A DNA stretch of 64,000 nucleotides from Cladophialophora immunda (lineage: Eukaryota; Ascomycota; Eurotiomycetes; Chaetothyriales; Herpotrichiellaceae), in the NCBI RefSeq assembly GCF_000835495.1, contig NW_015622547.1, positions 682,001 to 746,000 on the forward strand, in the 5' to 3' direction. The notes beneath the pieces are model-generated. The model worked only from the letters and a program-made list of their open reading frames with translations, did no database searches and had not been told where the DNA came from. A program made the position numbers and the translations under genes. Position 1 is the first letter of the stretch, and each line of letters begins with the position of its first letter. Of this stretch, positions 10,544 through 21,175 are shown piece by piece.

Positions 10544-11578
10544 GGCTGGTGAGGCTGAAGCAAGATGCGTGGGTTGGTTTGAAGATCGACATTGATTTTT
10601 GGGGGTGTGGCATGGCCCCGGACGGCGTACCTCGTACTCGAGGAAGTATCAGTCTCTATCCATAATTGAAATAGTAGTCATCAAGCTTTGTTCTTCGGTA
10701 GAATCCCGCATAGCCTGTCACGGGCACGGTTGGTACTCGGTATACGAAGTTAGTCTCGGATCATCGTGGCTCAGAACATAGCTATGGACCGTTGGACTGC
10801 CGTGGACAACCTCGTGGTCGGGTCCGGCGCTCAAGGGCTGGTGCGGTGGTGAGGCAGAGGCAGAGGTTGGGGGGACCCTTGACACAAGGAAGCGGGACTG
10901 GTGGGATGATTGGACGGATGGACGGATTGGCATTGATGCAAGATGCAGGATGCGGGATGCTGGATGGTGGTGAGCAGCTGCGGCTTGCTGTCTGGTGCTG
11001 TCTTTTTTCACCTGCAAACTGCGCTCGCAAAACCCACGACCAGAAAATCGCATGTGAAAGATTCCCGTGGCCTCATCCATTGCACTGCTCCTAGCCTTCT
11101 ATTCCCATCTCCTCTCCGTTGACTTGTATCAGACGGCAGGAAGAGTCCAAAGTCAACACCGTCTTCATCTTCACCTCATTTCGCTCGCTACACCCTCATG
11201 ACTGCCGCCTCTTACCGTATTCTGCCAGCTTCTCGGCCCGTTGACCTCCCCGAATCAACACTTCCCAACAGATCCTCCGACTGTCTCTCTGGCCTGACTT
11301 CGACTTTGCTTGCAACCTGCGCCCTCGTCTCAATGCGGTCTTCCGTTTGACGGCTACTGTCTCGTCTCTTTCACCACCTCGTCCTCCTCTCCCACGCCTG
11401 TCTTTGTTATCTCGCCCGCCTCATCTTCGACTTGCCACAACATTCACCCAATCGTCAACCCACCCCCTCCACCCTGGTCAATACATCGTCTGCTAGCGGT
11501 CCATTCACTGGCTATATCTCACAAGTCTAGGCTGCCTCAGAGCAGCCTAGGAGAAGAGGTGGAAGCGTCGCGTGATTG
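10544..11578. other. Intergenic region and CT-rich leader of the bHLH gene
   Basis: About 1 kb without a supported gene. The last 480 bp (11090-11578) are strongly pyrimidine-rich on the plus strand, the usual composition of filamentous-fungal core promoters and 5' leaders, and belong to the bHLH gene that follows. Confidence 0.55.
11198..11350 (+). promoter_or_regulatory. Candidate upstream ORF (50 codons) before the bHLH gene
   Basis: An ATG at 11198 in a CCTCATGACT context opens a 50-codon frame that ends in TGA at 11350, about 230 bp before the bHLH start. If the transcript begins upstream of it, this frame would be read first and could lower translation of the factor. The transcription start is unknown, so this is only a candidate. 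Confidence 0.3.
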
Positions 11579-13177
11579 ATGTTGGCGACTCAAAGAATGT
11601 CGTCCCATGGAGGACAACAGACATTTCCCTTTGGCTGTACGGCCTACACCTCTCCTATCTCTCCCTTTCCTTCCTTCACTTTCGCAGGGGATGCATTTGC
11701 TTACGTCTATTCATTAGACCAACCGGAAAACCTTCATGGAATTGGTTTGCCTGAGTTTATGACACCAGGTCCCCCTCCGGGCCAGCCATTGCTTAATGCG
11801 CACGAGAATCAAGACCTGGACAACTTCTTCCAAGGCTTTGATCAAAATGCCGCGGCCAATAAAGCACTTACCCATGCTCAGTTCACCCCTCACACCGATC
11901 ATGACCAACTCTTTGATATGCCACCAATGTTCGTCGGCTCAGATACGGCGCTGGCTCAGCGGTCTATCATCGAACAGCATCAGCTAGCAGGAGCTGGATT
12001 CCCGTATGGAGATGGCTTTCTGGGACATGACATGAACACAGTCTCACAGGCAACTCCACTGGTCGGCGGAATGCATGGGGTTTCGTACACTGATGCAACA
12101 TTCCCAAATCCTCTCATTGCTCAACTCCAGTCCGCCGCATCAATGCAACCCGCTTACACTCAAGGTTGGCAACAGGCATATCCACCTCAGACCGCAATTA
12201 GGATGCCCCAAGCAGGTCGCCTAGGAATGGACTTTGGCACCGATTCTCGGTTCCAACCAAGTGGTTATGCAGCTCCTCACAATCCCATGGACCCTGACCT
12301 GCCTCAAGGGCTACAGATGAACAACCCCATTGGCGAATGGTTGGAACCCGCAAGTGGGAGCACAACTCAACCGAACACACAGCCAAATACCCAGCCGTCA
12401 AGTCCCACTTGGTCAAAGAAGAGAAATTTCGACGATTTTGCAAGAGATCAACAGCCTCGCAATGGCGTTATCGCCTCTGCCCAACAAACCAGCATGGCTC
12501 AACCGTCTCCATCGCAGTCCAACCCCAGGAGGAAACGATCAGTGGTCAAGACCGAAAAAGGGGCATCAATATCTCAGCCGCCGACGCCTCTTTCCAACAG
12601 CAAACCACATACTCCGCTCAATCCTGATAACCACGGCCTAAGCGAGCAGGAGCCAGATCCTGAGGTGGAAGTCGAAGGAGAGGACGAAAATGATGCTACA
12701 GAACAACCCAGGTCACCTTCTCCAGCACCTTGGCCGGCCTCAAAAGCTCGCCCTCCCCGAAATACAAAGGCGCCACCACCGAAGCCCTCTCGTAAGAAGA
12801 AAGCCAGTGTGAATACGTCAACACCCATCAAGCCCAAATCAAAGGTCCAACGTCTCAGTATCACGTCTACCCGAGTACCTCTTAGCGTCGAGCAAAAGAA
12901 AGCTAATCACACGAACTCGGAGCAACGGCGGCGAGATGCAACAGCACGTGCCTATGCGGAACTCTACGACTTGGTCCCCGAACTTGAAGAAATGGGGAAG
13001 CAAAGTACAATGAAGAAGCTTGAGGTTGTCGTGGCCAAAGTCCAGCGTGTGAAGCAAAAGGTCGAAGAGCTGAGATCAAAAGTCGGGGTAGATCCAATGA
13101 CCGGGCGGCCCATCAGTGGTCCAAGTGGAGGTCCGCCGATGCTCTTGTACAGTGACGTTCCAGGCTGGCGCCAATGA
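11579..13177 (+). CDS. bHLH transcription factor, INO4-like domain (515 aa)
   Basis: Exons 11579-11636 and 11688-13177 flank a 51-bp intron (GTACGG donor, TTTCGCAG acceptor) that keeps the frame and contains no stop. Splicing gives PFGWDAFAYVYSLDQ. The long N-terminal part (to about residue 300) is rich in Gln, Pro, Asn and aromatic residues, like an activation region. A Lys/Pro-rich disordered stretch with an acidic patch follows. Residues about 419-485 form a bHLH domain: KANHTNSEQRRRD (basic region), helix 1 AYAELYDLVPEL, a short loop, and helix 2 TMKKLEVVVAKVQRVKQKVEEL. The KANHxxSEQ basic region resembles the fungal INO4-like group, which binds E-boxes as heterodimers. The start may instead be the ATG at 11597, which has an equally good context and shortens the protein by six residues. 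Confidence 0.8.
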   Translation: MLATQRMSSHGGQQTFPFGCTAYTSPISPFPSFTFAGDAFAYVYSLDQPENLHGIGLPEFMTPGPPPGQPLLNAHENQDLDNFFQGFDQNAAANKALTHAQFTPHTDHDQLFDMPPMFVGSDTALAQRSIIEQHQLAGAGFPYGDGFLGHDMNTVSQATPLVGGMHGVSYTDATFPNPLIAQLQSAASMQPAYTQGWQQAYPPQTAIRMPQAGRLGMDFGTDSRFQPSGYAAPHNPMDPDLPQGLQMNNPIGEWLEPASGSTTQPNTQPNTQPSSPTWSKKRNFDDFARDQQPRNGVIASAQQTSMAQPSPSQSNPRRKRSVVKTEKGASISQPPTPLSNSKPHTPLNPDNHGLSEQEPDPEVEVEGEDENDATEQPRSPSPAPWPASKARPPRNTKAPPPKPSRKKKASVNTSTPIKPKSKVQRLSITSTRVPLSVEQKKANHTNSEQRRRDATARAYAELYDLVPELEEMGKQSTMKKLEVVVAKVQRVKQKVEELRSKVGVDPMTGRPISGPSGGPPMLLYSDVPGWRQ

Positions 13178-14288
13178 CCGGCCAGGAGAATGAATGTACT
13201 CCCGTTGGACCAGCGATCAATGGACAACATGCCCTTGCCAGAAGTCCGACATTACGACGACCGGAATTGGGTCACCCGTTTAACAGTCAGAAAGAAGTGA
13301 ACGACATGACATGACAACCGCTTTACGACAACCATTTCAACCTGTGCAAAATCTCTTTGCGTTACATACTTTCTCCCTATTTCCACTTCTTCAAAGATAC
13401 CCACTTGAGATTACGCAAGCTTTTGATGACAGAAACGGCGCGTTGGACAAAACGTTTATGGCCGAGGGCGGATTACTGAGGAAAATTTCCTTATCAGTTT
13501 TGAAAAAGAGAAAAGAAAAGAAATCTTCTCGCCATGTTGGAAATCACACGGAAAGCATCAGGACAACCTGACGACATCGTTCGAGTACACTTTCAGGAAG
13601 ACCTGAACTTGTGTTGAGAGGATGCTCATAATCTAATACTGTCCGCACTCATTCTCCAAGGACAAGAGCTGGCAATGGATGATAATGGATACGAGGGCGA
13701 TTCAGACGATGTGGGACAAGTCAAGAAGAGTTCACAAGCCACGCAAGACAGAGGCGGATACTGTTTCCCTCTCTCGCAAAATCTCGAAGAGCTGGCGCTC
13801 TGAAAACATGACCGATTTCGCCTGCCCTCAAAGATCCTTGGAGAGACAAGCCATGCTAATACTGTAGAGTCAATGCAAGCTGAGGACTAATTAGATATGA
13901 TAGCGTCCCACCCTCCAAAGAGGCTCCTCTCTCGTCTCCTACCTCGAAGCAAGTTGAGAGTGTCAACTTCTTTCGTGTGTTCTCTTTTACCCTCCCATTC
14001 TCTGTGTCCCCCTCCTCCTATTTGCGCCGTCATCCTCTAACTAAGCGGAATGATCAGGATGGATCTGTAGCTCCTTGTTCCGACCTTTCGCTTGCTATTT
14101 AAGCCCCTCTCGTCGCGAGCTGCGCCTTTATGGCAGCCCTAACTCAACGTGACTCGGGAGCCCATGATCCAGTGTTGGCAAAGTAAAGGGATGACAAGCC
14201 AGATGCCAATGGAATAGGTAGTTAGCGAACTGGACCCCTCTCCGAGTCCTCTTTCCTGGGGCCGGTTCGATAATAGTGCTACAGTAGC
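13178..14288. other. Intergenic, convergent 3' ends
   Basis: 1.1 kb between the 3' ends of the bHLH gene and the SPO22/ZIP4-like gene. It contains A-rich stretches near 13500 and a pyrimidine-rich tract near 13920-14000. No gene is supported. Confidence 0.5.
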
Positions 14289-17200
14289 TCAGACGTCCCA
14301 GTGCAGCCTCTGGCATCTCTCCCGGAGGACCTTTGCGAGCATTCCACCCTCGCCGGCCACGGCGGTGTTGGCCGCCAGCACGTCCGCCATGTCTATGGCT
14401 CTCTTTGCCCAGAACTGCGGCGTCGCCGCCGCCGCCGTGGCAGGGTGTTCTTCTCCGCCCTGTTTCTCGTGCTCGTCTCCTTGGCTGGTCGCGCCGCTGG
14501 GGTCGGCCGGGGCAGATTCCGAGCCCGACGCGGGCCGCGGCAGCGAAGCATACAGGTCGATGGACAGGTTGAACAGCGTGGCCGCGAGCCATTCGAGTTC
14601 TTCGGGCGGATAGTCCCGACCAGGAGCGGAGGAGGATCTGGCCAGGTCCAAGGCGTGTGCGGTGATTCTGGCCACGGTGCTCAGACCTTTCCCCCGTTCC
14701 CTTATCCCGCTCTTTGGGTGGTGGGACTGCGGCTCCCGCCGGTCGAGAACAATCTGCACCACGCACCTCACCCACCTGGCAGCCTGGCGGTTGTCGTAGT
14801 CCGGGTGCTCTCGCAAGCCGGATATCAGCTTCGCGAGCAGGTTCGTTGTTGTGGCCACCGGCAGCAGCAGCAGCGACACCGGCGCACACCTGGCCGGATC
14901 CTGACCAGAGAGAATGTTGGAGTCTGCCGAGGAGGCGGAGAGGACCATGTCGGCAAAAATCGAGTACGTCTTCTGGGGTGGGTTGAGGCGCACCATCTGG
15001 TCGACCATCGCCGCGAGGGAGAGTTCGTCATGAACCTGAGCTTGGCCCGGAACATCAGTTGGACTTGTGCGCGCCAGGAAGAGCACTGCCTCGAACGCCA
15101 GGGGAGCCAAGACGATGAGTTTCTGCGTGACGGCCTCGAGCACTTCCTGCTTGATAAGGCCCCTGTTGCAGCTCTCACGTAAGGCGTTCCTGTGAGTTTG
15201 AATCTCCGTGTACTTGGCGAATACGCTCCTGTACAAAGTAGACTGGATTTCTGCCGCTGAATGTGGTGGAGCCTTGCCGGAGTAAGCAGTTTTCGGGACG
15301 TTTTCGGCTGTGTACGATGAAGCGGCCGACCTCGCCTCGATTGTGTACAGGATTGCTTGGATATACTTTGCATTGGCCTCGTGGATAGGCTTCTCAGATT
15401 GAACCCGGATTGGAGCGTGGGAAGGCAAGTGCACCTAGGCCTGTGATCAGCCGCAGGGAACGCGAGGGGACACCTGATTTCACTTACCTGGCACGAATAA
15501 TGCAGAAGGTCGACGACATACTTCGCCGGCCATGACTGGAGATATTGCACAGCAGTGTTGTAGCTGGTTTTCTCAAACCACCTGCTCTCCTGGAGTTGAT
15601 ATTCTAATGTCGTTCCTTGGCTATGCTGTTGTTTCTGTGTGAATATTGCAGCTGGCCTGTTTCAGCTTCGCACAGCCATATAATCTTGGGTCTCGCACCT
15701 GACTTGAAGATGCCACATAGCCGAGACAGAAGCTCTTCGTCGAGTTCGTCAGCTTCCGAAAGTGCTAGAAGCAGAAGGCGAGCTGTACATCTCCTCAAAT
15801 TAACAAAAGAATACTGTGCTGTTTAGACCTGTCTCACCTCAGAAGCGTAGATGCATCGATCTCCGGTGGCAAACTGTCCTTATATTTGTCCAGAATGCGC
15901 TGAAGTAGTTGCGCCCCCTGGAATTTGCTACCGTATTGGGTCGCTTCTGACACAGCGGCGAACAGTAATTTGTTCCGGTCATCGTGGATGGTGGCAAGGG
16001 AGGCTAGCGTCGATCTCGCTGTCTGTCTATTATTCTCATGGATCAACACGTCCAGGGGGGCAGATGGTCATACTGTCAGCTTCATCCCCACGCCGCAGAG
16101 CGAGGCTGTATCGCAGGTATCGAGAGAGGGGATGCTGTTTTATCGCTGGCGACATCTTTTCGATGGTCGCATAGGCATCTTCAAGGGCGCCGAGATCGAT
16201 TTGACATTTGACTATCTTCCTGAGGCCAGAAACCAGTAAGCGAGAAGACTAAACAGGCACGACAGATTCCGCACCTCTCAATTTTCCCGACGTTGTTGTC
16301 TCCGGCGTTGCTAAATAATTGATGTAACGCAACCTGGCACCATTTGATCGTGATCTCCTTCAATTCTTGGTCGAAGGTATGTTCGATCCGCTTCCAAAAT
16401 AGCTGCACTATCAGCAGGACACTCTGGTGACAGCAATATCAGAACCTACAATCAGTGCACCATGAGTCGCCTCTGCACTGAGGGCTTTGTTCCAAGCTCG
16501 GTAAATCTTGTCAAATGCTTCTTCGGAAGGTGATGTATCGACACCGTTGTGGTTATTGTTTTCCGCTGTCATGAGCCAGATCAATGTAATGATGGCGTTT
16601 TCAGTCCATGCGTGTTCGTCACTTGGAGCAAGTCTTAGAACAATGTATGACTCCAAGACTCGGATAGCGTCTGAGATGCTAAGTTCAGTCAGTTTGAGTC
16701 CTCCATTACTTGCTATTCGCACCTTAGAGTTTTTAGATGATGCACATAGTGCAAGATTCTGTGGTCATGAGAAAATTGCGCTTCCCCCATTCGAAATGTC
16801 AACTCACAACTTATGATTCGACCGAATCAAATGCGCAGAGTGTACAACGTTCCACAGCTCTTCGAAAGTCAGGAACAATCACTGACGATGTCATGGAGAA
16901 AGGTTTACCAGCAGAGAACGCATGCGGATCCGCAGATGGATCTTTTGCAGACACCTCCAGTAGGAGTAGAGTGACAGGAAGCTTGTGGCCGAATTCCTAG
17001 AAGTTTTAGATGCCCATAGGAGCCGTTGTTTAGGATCGAGATGCTTACTTGGCGAAGTACCTGCAGGAGTTGAAATGCCTCTTGCGCGGCTTGCGGCTCC
17101 TCGATTGCTAGAAGAGCTCGGACTGCTGAACGCATGAGTGTTGTCGGCAAGGTGGGTGAGAGCATTTCCTACCGCATGTATGTATGAGGGTAAGCCTTAG

Positions 17201-18374
17201 ATCCAAGATGTCCTCATGCTCAATTTGCATTCCATGTTCATCCGCGAGCTGGCAACCTCGTTTGAGCCATTTCACGGCGAGGGTGTGATTCTTCTGGTCG
17301 AACTGATCATTGCCGATCTCGTAGCATAGGTCAAGGAGTTCTCCAACACGAACAGCACCTAACTGGGGTATGTTTGCCTCCAGTTGGCTATAAAAATGTT
17401 CCGCTAAGTCGAGTCGTCCTTGCTTCCATGCCTGTTTCCTTAGTTGAAATCCGCCAAACGCTTCAGGGTACAGACCAGCGCGATGCGCACCAACAAGTAT
17501 TGTGCATTCAAGCTTGCTTTAATTCTTTCGACGTCAAGGTCATCGTGGTCGGCGCTCTTGGGGCTATCTTCCAGTTTTGAGGCAAGCTGCTCAATGACCT
17601 TGGAGGCGATCGCAACCAGGCCGGCATCTAGCAAAGGGTAAAGGTCAGATGAGTTGGATGCCAACAGCACGGGATGCCCTACCAAGACAGGTTTTGCTGG
17701 CTCTGAGCGCATTTTGAAACAGCCGTTGTTGGCCTGTGGTTAGGTAAGTAGAAATCGAAACCCGGGACAGTGAGGTGCGTACTCTTCCATTTCGAGTTCG
17801 CTGAACTTTCGAGAAGGAGATATGAGAATGCCCGAACTTCAGCATGAGTCAGATGGAGATGTCCTTTCCACGTTGAGAATCATACCCTTTGCCAGGTTGA
17901 CGAGTAGCTGCGGACTTTTTTCGCCCCCACTCAATTTGCAACATGTGTTCCAGAGCACAACACCCTTGCGGTCGAATGCTGTCCGCTGGGTCGGACCCAG
18001 TGCCTTACGGGGGAGAGGAAGAGCATCCAAGTAAACGGAGAGGTCAGGAAAATCTTCGGCCGACCCGTTCACTTCGTTGCTGAGGACGGATTCAAGGTGA
18101 GAGGTGAATTCTAATCTATGGTTAGTCAGTTTTTCAACCAATATGGTGGCAAGCATACCAAGAATGGATCCAGCCGTACCCGCTTGCTCCTTTGGTGACA
18201 TTTGAGAAATCCGGATTGCACGTAAGAAGCACCGAGTAAACACTTTGTGGGAGAGCAAATGGCTACCGTGCTGGAAGAAGAGGAGTGAGGCTGACACGTG
18301 ACTTCATCGACCGCAGCCTCCATAGGGTCACTTTTGTACGCAAGGCTCAGAGCACATCGGAGATACTCAAACAT
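14289..18374 (-). CDS. SPO22: Meiosis-specific TPR protein SPO22/ZIP4-like
   Basis: A heavily spliced gene with at least ten exons. I recognise it from its parts. The middle block (about 17190-17430, minus) reads RKQAWKQGRLDLAEHFY and LLDLCYEIGNDQF, the SPO22 TPR signature. A block near 15500-15600 has WFEKTSYNTAVQYLQSWPAK. The last exon (15434-14289) contains EELEWLAATLFNLSIDLY and FWAKRAIDMADVLA, and ends ...LRERCQRLHWDV. The last intron is 15435-15487. SPO22/ZIP4 is a long TPR scaffold of the ZMM group that promotes crossovers and synaptonemal complex assembly in meiotic prophase. The 5' end is uncertain: the first in-frame ATG is at 18374, but the join of that exon to the next one (from about 18290) cannot be settled by eye. 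The 5' end would lie only 53 bp after the stop of the neighbouring ERT1/AcuK-like gene. The protein should exceed 1000 residues. Confidence 0.78.
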
Positions 18375-18427
18375 CGTGGCATTGCATCATCAAAGACTGC
18401 TATACACTAAACATCAAGACCTGTAAT

Positions 18428-20397
18428 TCAACGTTTCCCAGAATTCATGGGCAAGAAATTGCCCACAATCAGCGAGGGTCTGTGGAGGATGCCTTAGCGA
18501 GGATAAAAAAACTAGATGACGACGAGACTTACATATTGTGATTATCCCTCCGAATGGTAAAGGAGAAACAGCAGTGGATGTCCACAGTTTCGGTGCCTCC
18601 CGCGGGGCTGCGCAGGGTGCAGCTCGTGAGCATGGCCTTTTGCTGTTGGTCGAAGCAAATGGCACAGAATTTCTCCCAGTAGCTGACCAGCTGGTCTTCG
18701 ACGATGATCTCGTGTATGGCAAGTTTTCCCTGTGCCTTTTTGTCAATTCGCATTCTCGGTCGCTTTTGGACCTCTCACTCACATCGCGAAGTGATTCGAT
18801 GGGGACCTGGATCAATTCAGCCATCTCCTTGTTCCCTCTGAAAATTTCACCCGTCCTTCTCCAGCAGCAGGCTGGAATAGCCATGCTGGCAAAAATCCTA
18901 TCATACTCCATTAAACTCCTCTCGAACCACATCTCCACCAGTACCAGCTCGATATCGGTCAAGCTCTGCATTCGCTCTCTAAATTTCGGCCGGAACTGGT
19001 CCAACTGCATTAAGATCTTGTGACGCGAATGTGGCTTCATGTTCTTTTCCATGTACTTGTTGAGTCTGGCATACCCATTGACGTAATTGAACGGTCGTAA
19101 CATTCCTGCATCGTATTTTGCTTTGAGCAGCTTTTGCATGCGCTCCTCCGGCGGCTCAGCACCAGTCGGATCTGCCGCCATCATATAGTATTTCTCTCGC
19201 GCTTTGTCCGAGATTGGCTTTACACTCGGCGGTCTAGATATTAGTGCCGCCTGAGCTGCGTTGTTCTGGGCTGTTGCCTGGGCGCTGTTGACGTGCTCGT
19301 GCGAAAGGAGGGGTTCGACCCCTGCGGTCGGGAAAGAGGAAGCGGCCATAGAATTCATGAAAGAAGGATCATTGAAGGGACCCTGGAATTCCTCGGTAGA
19401 GTACATTCCGGTCTCTTCAAAGAGGCTGTTGCTGAGGAAGTCGTTCAACAAGTTGAATTCATCGGTGACCTCGTTTGCGTTGAACATGTAGTTTGGATGG
19501 AAGGCCTGCATATCATGAAAACGATTTTGGACTCCGGCCCATGGATCATTATAACCGAAGTCTGCAAGTCATTAGGGACAACGGCTTTCCCGAAAAAGAT
19601 TGAGACACACTTACGAGGGTGAGTATTACCATTGATGCCAGCGTTTGGGCCAGGTGCACTCGAATTGGAGACGGCCATGGTGTCATTTGTGGATGGTCTC
19701 AGTCCAATATTGTCGTCCTGCAGTAGGTTAGGAGTAGAGTCGTCCATCAAGGCGGGACCTGGCAAGCTTGGAGCCGTGGAAAAATCATCCCGTGGAGGAG
19801 ACTGCTCGTCCGGGCCAGCAGTGTCTGAGTCGGTCTTGGACTTTTTGTGATAGCCATGTCCTTCTCTTGGTTCGTCATGGCACAGATGGCCGATGTTTCT
19901 CTTGATGCAGCGTTTGCAAGGTCGATCCTGAGACACGGTCCCCCAATAGGAGGCTTGCATTAGCCAGACAGGACTTGAGTGGATGGTGTTGAGCTCGACA
20001 CCGAGCGCCAGGGAGTCGTACAGAATCGCAAGTCATATGCTGTGTATCCCACCAAAAACAAGCAGTCAGCCCATACTGTCTCTTGCCATGTCCTCGAATT
20101 TCGGTACTTCCGCACGACAGAGGTCAAAGTAGCTTACCGAACGTCGGCAGTAAACACATGCTGAAGGAAAGTGTCAGTGCAGGTCATCACTATGCCTCGT
20201 TGGAAGGTGTACAGACCATGGTTCACCTTGCGCTTCTTCTTTGGCTGGTCCGTGGATGGCGAGGTCTGGTTTGACTTGCGGGGCGCAGTTGGAGAGGTGG
20301 CATCGTTCAAACTGTTGTTTGGCAGCGAACTTCGGCCGTCGAAGGACTTGTTCATGCCATTGCCTGCACGGTCAGGCTCATCTGTGAGATCTGACAT
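18428..20397 (-). CDS. acuK: ERT1/AcuK-type Zn2Cys6 regulator of gluconeogenesis with PAS domain (522 aa)
   Basis: Seven exons, in order of transcription: 20397-20217, 20160-20138, 20039-20022, 19927-19615, 19561-18783, 18735-18533, 18479-18428. All phases agree and the total is 523 codons. The zinc cluster, rebuilt from four exons, has Cys at 62, 65, 72, 78, 81 and 90, with the AcuK/ERT1 signatures CVYCRRSHMTCD and RCIKRNIGHLCHDEP. A basic KKKRKV stretch just before it is a likely nuclear signal. After a disordered Ser/Pro region come DFGYNDPW and FNLLNDFLSNSLFEETGM, then a PAS-type domain in the last 170 residues (AIPACCWRRTGEIFRGNKEM ... EDQLVSYWEKF), ending IPSLIVGNFLP. In Aspergillus, AcuK acts with AcuM as activator of gluconeogenic and malate-related genes on non-fermentable carbon; yeast Ert1 is related. 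The symbol is by similarity; the paralogue AcuM cannot be fully excluded. Confidence 0.88.
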
Positions 20398-21175
20398 TTG
20401 CCGACAAGTTGCAAATCGGCCGGCGGCTTAGGGATCCAACAAGAGAGCGTGGGCAGAGCTGCGTGCAACGCGATCGCATGGGCTCATGGTCTGCAGGAAG
20501 CGGCGCAGGGTACCTTTACGTGAAACTGTGCAGAGACACCAAGCACAAGAGCAAGAAAACGATGAGAGATGAAATCTGTAATTGTGTGAACCTGAGGCAG
20601 AAGAAAGAAGAGCCTCGGAGCCAGCTCGCCAGGTACCTCTCGTGCTCGAGGCCGGTGCCGGAAGGCTGGGCCTTGGGGTTCGATCCCGTGGAAAGCGGCG
20701 GCGAGGCGGAAACCCCGCAATCACCTTGGCTGCCGTGCCCGTTGTGCAGAGCCCAAGTGTAACTAGTTTGCTAGGTACTCCCCGAGTCCCGTCCAATTTT
20801 TTTTGGAAGGGCAAACCACGGGTGAGTGGAGCCCGGCTTCCCGCAGCTACGGATTGATCTCTGTTAGCCTGAGCCAGACGCATGGCTCCAAAATGGGTGT
20901 ACGGAAGAGCCCTTTTGCTGGTATTCTGCACAGCGTAATGATAGGGATAGCATCTTTGCAATTGTCTCTCATTGAAATATTGATGACAAGCCTTGGAACC
21001 ATTTTTACAGATGGTCTCATCTCATCCGCCGTTCCTGTTGACGTATAAAGACGCGTCACTTCACTCAAACTCGAGCCCCGACGGGAGCAGCGCCCATGGT
21101 CCCAGAAACAGAAACGTCTTCGCAAGTTGGACAGCCGATGCCACTGGTCGGTGGTGAACAAGGAAGATCGGCCGG
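20398..21175. other. Intergenic region upstream of the ERT1/AcuK gene
   Basis: About 780 bp holding the promoter of the ERT1/AcuK gene and the 3' end of the BTB gene, both on the minus strand. Open frames here overlap each other on both strands and look like chance GC-rich frames. No gene is supported. Confidence 0.5.

Noticed and set aside
12337..12641. Plus-strand frames overlapping the bHLH gene in other frames
   Set aside because: They are shadows of the bHLH coding sequence.
14301..15182. 293-codon open frame on the plus strand
   Set aside because: It is antisense to the conserved last exon of the SPO22/ZIP4-like gene; its composition is Arg/Gly-rich and it matches no family.
20675..20700. 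tRNA B-box-like GGTTCGATCCC
   Set aside because: The T stem does not pair and no A box is found upstream.
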